The notes under the pieces: model-generated
The model's database searches: none
Seen by the model: only the letters and a program-made list of their open reading frames with translations
What the model was told of the DNA's origin: nothing
Shown here: in pieces, positions 6,307-13,703 of the stretch
How positions within the stretch are numbered: the stretch's first letter is position 1
Layout of the letters: every line of letters starts with the position of its first letter
Assembly: GCA_023410875.1 (NCBI GenBank)
Contig: JAEYPH010000098.1
Span: 1-36,154 of the forward strand
Reading direction: 5' to 3'
Length of the DNA: 36,154 nt
Source of the DNA: Bacillota bacterium
GTDB lineage: Bacteria > Bacillota > Clostridia > Christensenellales > UMGS416
Program-made: the position numbers and the translations under genes

Positions 6307-7590
6307 TCAAAGCTCCCGGTGATGGAAGGCGCTGCGGCCGCTGGCATAGTCGGCCATGATGTGGCCGTGTCCGTCCAGCAGGTATTTGTAGGTGACCAGC
6401 CCATCCAGCCCCACGGGGCCGCGGGCGTGCAGCTTGCCGGTGCTGATGCCGACTTCTGCGCCCAGGCCGTAGACATAGCCGTCGGCAAAGCGCGTGGAGC
6501 AGTTCCAATAGACGCCGGCGGAATCCACCCGGCCCTGGAAGCGCGCCGCCGCCGAGGCGTCGGCGGTCACGATGGCATCGGTGTGGTGGCTGCCGTGGCG
6601 ATTGATGTGGTCCACGGCCTGGTCCAACGAATCCACGATTCGGATGCTCAAGATGTAGTCCAGATATTCGGTGTCCCAATCCTCGTCGTCCGCCGCCTGG
6701 CAGGCGATGAGCGCCTGGGTGCGCGGGCAGCCCTTGAGCGTCACATGGGCAGCGTCCATGGCGGCCTTGAGCGCCGGCAGGAAGACCGGGGCCGCCGCCG
6801 CGTGCACCAGCAGCGTCTCGGCGGCGTTGCACACGGCCACATACTGGGTCTTGGAATCCACTGCCACGGCAACGGCCATGGCGACATCGGTCGCGGCGTC
6901 CACATACACGTGGCAGATGCCGTCGGCATGTCCCATGACCGGGATGCGCGTATGATCCATGATGTAGCGCACGAAGGCGTTGGAGCCCCGGGGGATGATC
7001 AGGCTGATCGTATCGTCCTGGGCCAGCATATCGGAGACATCCTGCCGGGTCTCCAGCAGCGCGGCGTAGCCCGCGGGCAGCCCGCAGGCCACCGCCGCGC
7101 GGTGCATGGCCGCGAACAACGCCCGGTTGGTAAGCAGCGCCTCGGTACCGCCCTTGAGCAGCGCTGCGTTGCCGGATTTCAGGCACAGGCCGCCGATCTG
7201 CACCAGCGCGTCGGGCCGGCTTTCGAACACGACGCCGATGACGCCGATGGGGCAGGTCACCCGCCGCAGCGCAAGGCCGCTGTCCAGCTCTCGAGCCACC
7301 TGCACATGGCCCAGCGGGTCGGGCATGGCTGCCAATTGGCGCAAACCATCGTACACGGTGGCCAGCTTTTTCTCGTCGAACTTCAGCCGCTTGAGCAGCG
7401 GCGCGGCCAGGCCCTCGGCTTCGCTGCGGGCCAGGTCCTCGCGGTTGGCGGCGAGAATTGCCTCGCGGTCGGCCTGCAGAGCGTCGGCTATGGCGCGCAG
7501 CGCGCCGTCGCGTGCGCCCGAGGGCGACTGCGCCAGCACGATGGACGCCTCATAGGCCCCTCGGGCCAGCTCTGTGATCGAATGTTCCAT
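6307..7590 (-). CDS. proA: glutamate-5-semialdehyde dehydrogenase (gamma-glutamyl phosphate reductase)
   Basis: 427 residues, close to the usual ProA length. It reduces gamma-glutamyl phosphate to glutamate-5-semialdehyde with NADPH in proline synthesis, in the cytoplasm. The catalytic Cys254 lies in VAVCNAAETLL, the family signature; the substrate/cofactor region GVIGVVFESRPDAL (about 117-130) and LKSGNAALLKGG (about 137-148) are intact. The ATG at 7590 has AAAGGAG 8 nt upstream; a longer frame from 7614 would overlap the preceding gene and lacks a site. proB, its usual partner, is not in the window; instead it follows a CPBP protease gene by 13 nt. Confidence 0.95.
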   Translation of the reverse strand: MEHSITELARGAYEASIVLAQSPSGARDGALRAIADALQADREAILAANREDLARSEAEGLAAPLLKRLKFDEKKLATVYDGLRQLAAMPDPLGHVQVARELDSGLALRRVTCPIGVIGVVFESRPDALVQIGGLCLKSGNAALLKGGTEALLTNRALFAAMHRAAVACGLPAGYAALLETRQDVSDMLAQDDTISLIIPRGSNAFVRYIMDHTRIPVMGHADGICHVYVDAATDVAMAVAVAVDSKTQYVAVCNAAETLLVHAAAAPVFLPALKAAMDAAHVTLKGCPRTQALIACQAADDEDWDTEYLDYILSIRIVDSLDQAVDHINRHGSHHTDAIVTADASAAARFQGRVDSAGVYWNCSTRFADGYVYGLGAEVGISTGKLHARGPVGLDGLVTYKYLLDGHGHIMADYASGRSAFHHREL

Positions 7591-7603
7591 GGCGGTACTC
7601 CTT

Positions 7604-8620
7604 TCAGCCGGCAATCTGCGGCAGCATCTCGTTGATGCTCGGCAGGAACATGGTTACGAAGGTCAAAGCCGTCATCGCCAGCACGATCAACGCCGCCCCT
7701 GCCCAACTGAGCCAGTGGGCGCCCTTGATGGGCTCGGGCACACCCGGCACATCGCTCCAGGCCGCGTTTGCAGGGGTAGCCCGATGGAACAGCACCCACA
7801 GGCCCCAGCACAAAAGCGCGAAGGGCGCCGATAGGATGCACCATGTGACGATTTCGGCCGCAGCCGCAGACATGCCCTGGGTGAAGGCGAAGCCCTGCCA
7901 GCCGGCCATCGGCGTATGGGTTGCGATCAGGCTGGTGGCCAGCGCCATGGTGTTGTAGGCGGCATGGGCGAAGATGCCGGGCAGGATAGCGCCGCTGCGC
8001 CAGGCCAGCATCCCCAGCGCCACGCCCACGGCAAAGCGCGTGGGCGCGCCCACGATGTCCATGTGCACCAAGGAGAAGATCAGGCTGCTCCATAGAATGG
8101 CAGGCCACTTGCCGGTGACGCCGCCCAGCGAGCGCTGCACAACGCCGCGGAACAGCGGCTCCTCGGCCACACCGGCGCTCACGCCCACCGCCAGCGCCGC
8201 CGCCGCCAGCGCGCCCCAGGATTTGGGCTCTATGAAGCTCGTATCCGGCAGCTTGGCGCCCAGCAGCTCGGTGAAGATGCTGCTCCATGCCACCGTGGGG
8301 CCGGCCACGGCCACGGACAGCGCCGCGCCCAGCGCCGCCGCCAGCGCGTTCTGTGCGGCGGTGGTGCGGTTGCCCATCAGCGCCCGCACGGGCACCTTGC
8401 AGAGGAGCATATAACCCACCAGCGGCGCCAGCAGCAGCAGCTCCGAAAAGCCCAGCAGCGCATAGTTGACATAGGGCCCCAGGCGGAAGCCCATGCCGGC
8501 CTGTTCCAGCAGCATGTCGGCCACCATGCCCACCGCCGCCGGCGTACCGGCGATCATCATCCACAGCACAAAGGCAAGCACCAGCAGGCCAGAGCCCAAA
8601 AACGAGTATTTTCGCTTCAC
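7604..8620 (-). CDS. CPBP-family intramembrane glutamic protease
   Basis: 338 residues, mostly hydrophobic, with about 8 predicted membrane segments. The CPBP (Rce1/Abi) motifs are present: EEPLFRG (Glu153, Glu154, Arg158), FSLVHMD (His186) and FAHAAYN (His219, Asn223). Members cleave within or near the membrane; in Firmicutes they are linked to prenylated peptide processing, bacteriocin self-immunity or anti-sigma factor cleavage. The target here is unknown. Start is GTG at 8620 with GGGGTGA just upstream. It is cotranscribed with proA, which is probably positional rather than functional. No convincing promoter was found in 8621-8757. Confidence 0.85.
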   Translation of the reverse strand: MKRKYSFLGSGLLVLAFVLWMMIAGTPAAVGMVADMLLEQAGMGFRLGPYVNYALLGFSELLLLAPLVGYMLLCKVPVRALMGNRTTAAQNALAAALGAALSVAVAGPTVAWSSIFTELLGAKLPDTSFIEPKSWGALAAAALAVGVSAGVAEEPLFRGVVQRSLGGVTGKWPAILWSSLIFSLVHMDIVGAPTRFAVGVALGMLAWRSGAILPGIFAHAAYNTMALATSLIATHTPMAGWQGFAFTQGMSAAAAEIVTWCILSAPFALLCWGLWVLFHRATPANAAWSDVPGVPEPIKGAHWLSWAGAALIVLAMTALTFVTMFLPSINEMLPQIAG

Positions 8621-8741
8621 AGGTTCACCCCGAAAAAGTTCGTGTTTCCATTACACCATAAAGCGCAGGCGGATGCAAGCGCGCGGGATTATCGGCAAAG
8701 CAAGGACGCCGGCGCAAGCAGCTAAACGGCGAGGCCAAGTT

Positions 8742-8751
8742 GTGCTAAAAT
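8742..8751 (+). promoter_or_regulatory. extended -10 promoter of the Nudix gene
   Basis: TGTGC followed by TAAAAT (8746-8751): a TGn extended -10 box about 37 nt before the gene start. No clear -35 hexamer is present. Confidence 0.4.
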
Positions 8752-8787
8752 GATTGCGTGAGTATTCCTATCCTGAGGAGAGCAAAG

Positions 8788-9252
8788 ATGGCTGACAACA
8801 GGTCTTTATCCGTTAGTGGAATTGTACTCAAAGACAACAAGGTGCTGCTTGTGCGTCAAGCATACGGTTCAGCAAAAGGATTGCTCATTATCCCGGGTGG
8901 ATACCTGTCTGAGGGCGAGATGCCGGGCAAAGCGCTGGAACGTGAAATTCTGGAAGAAACAGGAGTAGTAGCACATGCTCAAACTCTTCTCTCCATACGG
9001 TTCTCAAAGAAAGATTGGTGGGCAATTTTTCTTGCAGAGTATGTCTCGGGTGAACCGATTTCAGACTGTAATGAAAACAGTGAAGCACTCTTTATGGATA
9101 TGCAATCAGCTTTGAACCGAGAGGATTTGACGTATACAACGAAAGAAATCCTTAGAAACCTAAATGCTCGTAACGGTTTTACGCTATCAGATTTTTGTCC
9201 CAATGGCATCGATAAAGCCAGTTATCAGCTTTACTTTTCATCGATAAAATAA
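8788..9252 (+). CDS. Nudix hydrolase
   Basis: 154 residues, beginning at an ATG with GAGGAG 7 nt upstream; an upstream in-frame GTG at 8758 falls where transcription should begin and is not used. The Nudix box is complete: G(x5)E(x7)REILEETGV at about residues 38-60, which binds the metal and positions the attacking water on nucleoside-diphosphate-linked substrates. The substrate cannot be read from the sequence; the family spans (d)NTP sanitation, ADP-ribose and mRNA-cap-like pyrophosphatases. It is the only plus-strand internal gene, and its base composition is visibly more A/T-rich than its neighbours, so it may have been acquired by transfer. Confidence 0.9.
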   Translation: MADNRSLSVSGIVLKDNKVLLVRQAYGSAKGLLIIPGGYLSEGEMPGKALEREILEETGVVAHAQTLLSIRFSKKDWWAIFLAEYVSGEPISDCNENSEALFMDMQSALNREDLTYTTKEILRNLNARNGFTLSDFCPNGIDKASYQLYFSSIK

Positions 9253-9265
9253 CATAGCGTTTGTG

Positions 9266-9301
9266 AAACAAGGACCCCTTCGGCCGAAGGGATCCGTGTT
9301 T
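9266..9301. terminator. bidirectional terminator between convergent genes
   Basis: 18-bp inverted repeat AAACAAGGACCCCTTCGG / CCGAAGGGATCCGTGTTT with two or three mismatches. A-rich and T-rich flanks allow it to stop both the Nudix transcript (gene ends 9252) and the ABC exporter transcript (gene ends 9317). Confidence 0.8.
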
Positions 9302-9316
9302 GGCTTCAATTTACAT

Positions 9317-11008
9317 TTACGCCTGCCCCACGGCGCGGTGGTAAAGCTCATGGAAATACTGGCGCTGCTCCAGCAGCTGCATGAAGCCGCCCCGCTCCAC
9401 GACACAGCCGTCCCTCCACACCAGGATGTCTTCAAAATCGCGGATGGAATCCAGCCGGTGGGCGATGGCCAGCACCGTTTTGCCCCGCAGGCGCCGCATC
9501 ACGGCAGCCATCACGCGCTGCTCGGTCAGGTTGTCGATGGCCGAGGTCGCCTCGTCCAGTATGATCACGCTGGCATCGGTAAACCACAGCCGCGCCAGCG
9601 CCAATTGCTGGCGCTGGCCGCCGGACAAACTGACGCCCCGCTCGCCCAGCGGCGTGTCCAGGCCCTTCTCCAGGCTGCGGCACAGCGCCTCCAGGCCCAC
9701 CTGCCTCAGGGCGTCGTGCAACGCGTCATCGTCCACAGCGTGGTCGAACACCAGGTTCTCCCGCAGCGTGCCGTCAAAGACTGGGGGGTCCTGGGGCAGA
9801 TAGGCGATGTGGGCGTAGTAACTGTCCAGGTTCAGCGTGCCCAGGTCTTTACCGTCCACCCGCACGCTGCCCGCCTGGGGCTTGAGCAGCCCAACCAACA
9901 GCTTGACCGCCGTGGACTTGCCCGAGCCGCTCTCGCCGACAAAGGCCGCCGTGCTCCCGCCGGCGATGGTCAGGTTCAGGCCCTGGAGCAGCCGGCCCTC
10001 CCCATAGCTATAATCCACGCCGCGGAAGCTCATTTCTCCACGAAGCGATTGCACGGGCTCCCCGGCGGCAAGCTGCGGGTCCTCCCCGGCGTCCAGGAAC
10101 TGCGCGTATCGCGCGTAGGCCGTGCGGTCCAGCTTGTACTCCACATAGAGGACATTGAAGATCGCGATGGGCGTGTATGCATTGTCCACCAGCGCGATCA
10201 GCGCCACGATCTCGCCGATGGAAAGCTGCCGGGTGGACCAGCCATAGATCAGGATGCCAATCTTCACTAGGCCGATGAGCACCGCGAAGGCTGTGAAGAA
10301 GGCTTCGTGGATCAACGTCATTCGCACCTTGGCGGATACGATCTCGCCCTTGGCCCGCCGGGCCTTCTCCAGCTCGGCCCCAAACCGGCGATATACGCGG
10401 AAGACGACCATCTCCATGAAGCCCCGCACCAGCACATGGTTGAAGGCCTCCTCGTTGCTCAGGATGCGCTCCTTGACGCGGTACAGCGCCTGCAGCAGCA
10501 GACGGGAGATCGCAAACACGGCGACATAGCCCACCAGTATGGCCAGCATGACCGCCTTGCTGATGGCCAGTATGAACAGGATGCTGAAAGCCATGGCAGG
10601 CAGCAGCTCGCTGGCCAGGCGTAGCCAATACCCGTAGAGCATGCCTCTGCCCGCCGCGGCGCCGTTCTCGATGCGCTGGATCAACGTGCCCGTACCCAGC
10701 TTTTGGTATTGCAGATAGTCGATGACAGATACCTTTCGCAGCGCGGCGGTTTTCAGATCCAGATACACGCTGTGCTCCAGCTTGCGCGCCGGGTAATTAT
10801 AGATATAGTTGATGACATAGAGCGCGATCATCGCCGAACCATAGACGGCGATGCTAGCCATGGTCAACGTGCCGGCGGTGAAGCGGTCGATTATGCTTTG
10901 GAAGTAGCGTGCGCCAAAGCTTTGCAAAAAGGTCTGGGTCAATCCAATGAGAAAATAAATGACAAACAAGCCCTTGTGATCAAGGGCGATCTTTTGCAGG
11001 TGTTTCAT
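9317..11008 (-). CDS. ABC exporter half-transporter (membrane domain plus ATPase)
   Basis: 563 residues from an ATG with GAGAGGAG 7 nt upstream. The N-terminal part (1-310) is a six-helix ABC exporter membrane domain; the C-terminal ATPase has Walker A GESGSGKST (358-366), signature LSGGQ (461-465), Walker B VIILDE (481-486) and H-loop His517. It should work as a homodimer and export a drug, peptide or lipid; the substrate is unknown. It is the last gene of a long operon but is set off by a structured 155-nt leader with interlocking repeats and a short upstream frame, which suggests its own post-transcriptional control. An in-frame earlier start at 11041 would fall inside that leader and has no ribosome-binding site. 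Confidence 0.93.
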   Translation of the reverse strand: MKHLQKIALDHKGLFVIYFLIGLTQTFLQSFGARYFQSIIDRFTAGTLTMASIAVYGSAMIALYVINYIYNYPARKLEHSVYLDLKTAALRKVSVIDYLQYQKLGTGTLIQRIENGAAAGRGMLYGYWLRLASELLPAMAFSILFILAISKAVMLAILVGYVAVFAISRLLLQALYRVKERILSNEEAFNHVLVRGFMEMVVFRVYRRFGAELEKARRAKGEIVSAKVRMTLIHEAFFTAFAVLIGLVKIGILIYGWSTRQLSIGEIVALIALVDNAYTPIAIFNVLYVEYKLDRTAYARYAQFLDAGEDPQLAAGEPVQSLRGEMSFRGVDYSYGEGRLLQGLNLTIAGGSTAAFVGESGSGKSTAVKLLVGLLKPQAGSVRVDGKDLGTLNLDSYYAHIAYLPQDPPVFDGTLRENLVFDHAVDDDALHDALRQVGLEALCRSLEKGLDTPLGERGVSLSGGQRQQLALARLWFTDASVIILDEATSAIDNLTEQRVMAAVMRRLRGKTVLAIAHRLDSIRDFEDILVWRDGCVVERGGFMQLLEQRQYFHELYHRAVGQA

Positions 11009-11117
11009 AACCGTACTCCTCTCACATTTGGGATGAAACAAAGGGTACGGTTGAGTCTGTTGACCGGATCAGCCAAGCTCAATATGGTTCGTCAACAGTT
11101 TCTCAACCATATTGAGC
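11009..11117 (-). promoter_or_regulatory. attenuator-like leader of the ABC exporter
   Basis: Three pairings in the minus-strand RNA exclude each other. First, GCTCAATATGGTT (11117-11105) with AACCATATTGAGC (11089-11077): 13 perfect pairs. Second, GGTTGAG and CTGTTGAC (11108-11091) with GTCAACAG and CTCAACC (11064-11049): 15 pairs around a small internal loop. Third, AACCGTAC (11052-11045) with GTACGGTT (11016-11009), enclosing GAGAGGAG and abutting the ATG. Forming one frees or blocks the next, as in translational attenuators of resistance genes. A DNA operator reading of the palindromes is the alternative. Confidence 0.55.
11069..11110 (-). CDS. putative 13-codon leader peptide upstream of the ABC exporter
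   Basis: An ATG at 11110 opens a frame MVEKLLTNHIELG and stops at TGA 11071-11069. It spans the loop and second arm of the first leader hairpin. GAGG lies about 12 nt upstream, farther than usual. If translated, a ribosome stalled in it would break the first hairpin and change access to the exporter's ribosome-binding site. It does not resemble any leader peptide I know, and a 13-codon frame can occur by chance. Confidence 0.35.
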   Translation of the reverse strand: MVEKLLTNHIELG

Positions 11118-11163
11118 GGTTACCTCGCTGGGTTTTCACGGTCTGCCTCCTTGGCCTCGCCTA

Positions 11164-11910
11164 TCAAGTGGGCTTGGCCTCGCTTGTTTCCTCGGTCTCG
11201 CGCACGGCGCGGAAGTCTCGCTCGATGCTGTGGCGGGAGAGCTCCGCCTGCAGCGCGGCGATCAGGCGCTCCCGCTCGGCCTGGAAGGGCACGGTCGGGT
11301 CAAACACCACAGGGCGCTCGATGTAGATGGCGCTGTCCTGCTTGGAGGGATATATCGGGTAGAAGTGCAGCGCCTTGCCCTCGGCCCGCCAATACATCTG
11401 TGCCAGGTGCAAAAAGCCGTTGTACATCTCCCCGGCGTCACCGCCCTCGTCGGTGTAGTCGCGCTCGGGCATGATCAGCAGATTGTGCCCTTCCCGTAGC
11501 GCCTTGAGGCTGTCGCGGAAGGTCGTCAAAATCTCCTTGCGGCCGCGGTATACGGCGATGGACCGCATGGAGCGGAAAAATGCCTGCGTCAGCGGCGCCA
11601 GGATGCCCGCGCACAGCTTGGCCAGGGGCTTGGGCATGCGGTGGCGCACCGGGAACGTGTAGGTGGAGAAGTGATAATAGCACTCCTTGGCGTCCATCAG
11701 CGTGGACAGCGTCCACACGCGGAACTCCATGGGGATCCACGCCATCATCTCCACCGGGCCATACATGTTCTGATGGCGGCCGACGAACACCGCCGGCTGT
11801 ACAGCAACGTGCTCCATGCCATAGATCGGGTGCCGCCGGTGCGTCACGCGCCAATACCATCGGCAGAGCCGGTACAGCCGGCCAAAGATCGTGTGATTGG
11901 AAGCCGTCAT
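11164..11910 (-). CDS. acyltransferase-like protein (PlsC/LPLAT superfamily), degenerate motif
   Basis: 248 residues. The overall pattern fits the lysophosphatidic acid acyltransferase superfamily: a hydrophobic/basic N-terminus, a block VFVGRHQNMYGPVE at about 41-54, and a second block LLIMPERDYTDEGG at about 140 where family members have an EGTR motif. However, the catalytic H-x4-D is not intact: His46 is followed at +5 by Gly51, not Asp. It may have a shifted acid, a different activity, or be inactive. The ATG overlaps the preceding stop (ATGA), with GGGAGG 11 nt upstream. Without membrane helices it would be peripheral. Confidence 0.6.
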   Translation of the reverse strand: MTASNHTIFGRLYRLCRWYWRVTHRRHPIYGMEHVAVQPAVFVGRHQNMYGPVEMMAWIPMEFRVWTLSTLMDAKECYYHFSTYTFPVRHRMPKPLAKLCAGILAPLTQAFFRSMRSIAVYRGRKEILTTFRDSLKALREGHNLLIMPERDYTDEGGDAGEMYNGFLHLAQMYWRAEGKALHFYPIYPSKQDSAIYIERPVVFDPTVPFQAERERLIAALQAELSRHSIERDFRAVRETEETSEAKPT

Positions 11911-12899
11911 CGCGCGGCATACCTCCCAATGCATTCATGGATGGGGGACCAGGGGCTGGGCTTCTCCAGCCACACCAACCGATAGGGTGCGCCGTCCGCG
12001 GGCTGGGCGGTCTCCGCGCGGCCGATCAGCGCATATCCCTGGCGCTGATACAGCGCCAGATTGCCGTGGCTGCGCTCGCCGGTGAAGAGTTCATACCGTT
12101 CACAAGCGCTGAGGCTTTCCTCAATGGCGGCCATAAGCCTGCGGGCCACGCCGCCACGCTGGGCCTGGGGCGACACGAAAAGACGGCCGATGTGGGCCGT
12201 GCTCCCCACCAGTTTCCCCCGCACGCCGCCGATGATACGCCCGCCCGCCACGGCCTTTAGGATAACGGCGCCGCCCTCCAGGGCCGTCCGCACATCCTGC
12301 GCGTTCTCTGTCAGCGGCGGGATGCTCCAGTCGCCATAGAGCTGGCCCTGCTCGCGGAAGGCCAGCCGCTGGCCGCTCAGCAGCTCCTCGACATCGGTCG
12401 GCTCTACTGGCAGCACCTGCACCGGCGGCGCCTGGGGGCGTAGCTGCATCTCATAATAGGGTACGGGGATCTGCCGGGTGTTGTGAAAGTCCAGCGTATC
12501 GGCGTTGACGCATTGGAATCCAAACCGCTCGTAGAAGCCCCTGGCCCACGGCACCGCCCACGTCGTGATGACCGGCCAGCCGAGCTTGCGGCAATGCTCG
12601 GTCGCCCGCTCCATGAGCGCGCGCCCAATGCCGTTCCCCTGGCGCTCCGGCGACACGAACATGCGGCCAATCTCGCCACCGGCCATGGTCACCGTGCCGA
12701 TGATCCGGCCACCTTCGCAGGCCGCCAGCACACCGCCCGCCGCCACGTCGGCGGCGATGGTCTGCTCGCTGTGATATTCCCGGAACATCTCCATGGCCGC
12801 AGGGCTGTAGGCCGCGCCATAGCTGCGCGCCATAGCCAGCCGCACGAAATCCAGCAGTTCCTCCAGGCTTTCCGTTGCCGTATAAAACTGTATATGCAT
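11907..12899 (-). CDS. tandem GNAT-domain N-acetyltransferase
   Basis: 330 residues made of two GNAT domains. Each has an acetyl-CoA-binding motif A: IGRMFVSPERQGNGIGRAL in the first (about 77-95) and IGRLFVSPQAQRGGVARRL in the second (about 240-258). The similarity between these two segments points to internal duplication. Substrate unknown; GNATs acetylate amines on small molecules, antibiotics or proteins. It lies 12 nt after truA, yet has no Shine-Dalgarno site: TATAAT ends 6 nt before the ATG. The downstream acyltransferase gene overlaps it by 4 nt. Confidence 0.88.
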   Translation of the reverse strand: MHIQFYTATESLEELLDFVRLAMARSYGAAYSPAAMEMFREYHSEQTIAADVAAGGVLAACEGGRIIGTVTMAGGEIGRMFVSPERQGNGIGRALMERATEHCRKLGWPVITTWAVPWARGFYERFGFQCVNADTLDFHNTRQIPVPYYEMQLRPQAPPVQVLPVEPTDVEELLSGQRLAFREQGQLYGDWSIPPLTENAQDVRTALEGGAVILKAVAGGRIIGGVRGKLVGSTAHIGRLFVSPQAQRGGVARRLMAAIEESLSACERYELFTGERSHGNLALYQRQGYALIGRAETAQPADGAPYRLVWLEKPSPWSPIHECIGRYAAR

Positions 12900-12905
12900 G
12901 GCCGT

Positions 12906-12914
12906 ATTATATCA
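12906..12914 (-). promoter_or_regulatory. internal extended -10 promoter, possibly giving a leaderless mRNA
   Basis: TGATATAAT on the minus strand is a perfect extended -10 (TATAAT at 12911-12906), and its TGA is also the truA stop. Transcription would start about 6-7 nt downstream, at or next to the ATG at 12899. No -35 box is seen 17 nt upstream. Confidence 0.5.
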
Positions 12915-13703
12915 TGTCCCCGCTTGGGGGGAAGGCTCGTTCTCTATAGCGATTGCTCCCGAGGCATCGTCGTAAAACACCTCCATCAGGCACAGCCCCC
13001 AGGCCGGCGCCCGGGGCCCCGCCTGGGCGCGGCTGCCGCCGGCCAGTATCGCTGCGAATGCCTCGGGCTGCAGCTGCCCGCGGCCCACCAGCACCAGCGT
13101 GCCCACGAAGATGCGCACCATGTTATAGAGAAAACCGTCGGCGGCCACGTCGAAGGTGATGAAGTCGCCATCCCGGGTCACGCGGGCCATCGTCACGGTC
13201 TTGTTCGGGTCCCGCTTGGGGCCGCCGGTGCTCTGGAACGCCGTGAAGTCGTGGCTGCCCAGCAGCGCCTGCGCGGCGCAGTCCATGGCCCCGTCGTCCA
13301 AGCGCTGGGGGATGTACCAACTGGTGCGCCGGCGCAGCGCGGTGCCGCTGCGGCGGTTGCAGATCGTGTATTGATAGTGCTTGCCCACAGCGGAGAACTG
13401 GGCGTGGAAGCGGTCCGGCGCCTCGCAGGATTCCCGCACGCGGATGTCGTCGGGCAGATGGGAGTTGATGGCCACGGCCCAGCGCTGCGGCGGCACCGGC
13501 GCCTGGGTGCGGAAGTTGGCCACCTGGCCCAGCGCGTGCACGCCGCTGTCGGTACGCCCGGCGCCATACAGCGTCACACGCTCGCCGGAGACATCCTGTA
13601 TGGCCCGCTGCAGCGCGTCCTGCACCGTGGGCGCGTTGATCTGACTCTGCCAGCCGCCGTAGGCGGTGCCCTCGTATTCGATGATCAACTTGATGTTGGT
13701 CAT
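12912..13703 (-). CDS. truA: tRNA pseudouridine(38-40) synthase
   Basis: 263 residues, of usual length. TruA converts uridines 38-40 of the tRNA anticodon arm to pseudouridine. The catalytic Asp52 is in the family motif GAGRTDSGVHA; the downstream YQYTI and RDPNKTV regions and the C-terminal FLYNMVRIFVGTL segment are intact. In many Firmicutes truA follows ecfT directly and precedes rplM-rpsI; here three genes separate it from ecfT and rplM-rpsI do not follow. The ATG overlaps the previous stop (ATGA). Confidence 0.95.
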   Translation of the reverse strand: MTNIKLIIEYEGTAYGGWQSQINAPTVQDALQRAIQDVSGERVTLYGAGRTDSGVHALGQVANFRTQAPVPPQRWAVAINSHLPDDIRVRESCEAPDRFHAQFSAVGKHYQYTICNRRSGTALRRRTSWYIPQRLDDGAMDCAAQALLGSHDFTAFQSTGGPKRDPNKTVTMARVTRDGDFITFDVAADGFLYNMVRIFVGTLVLVGRGQLQPEAFAAILAGGSRAQAGPRAPAWGLCLMEVFYDDASGAIAIENEPSPQAGT

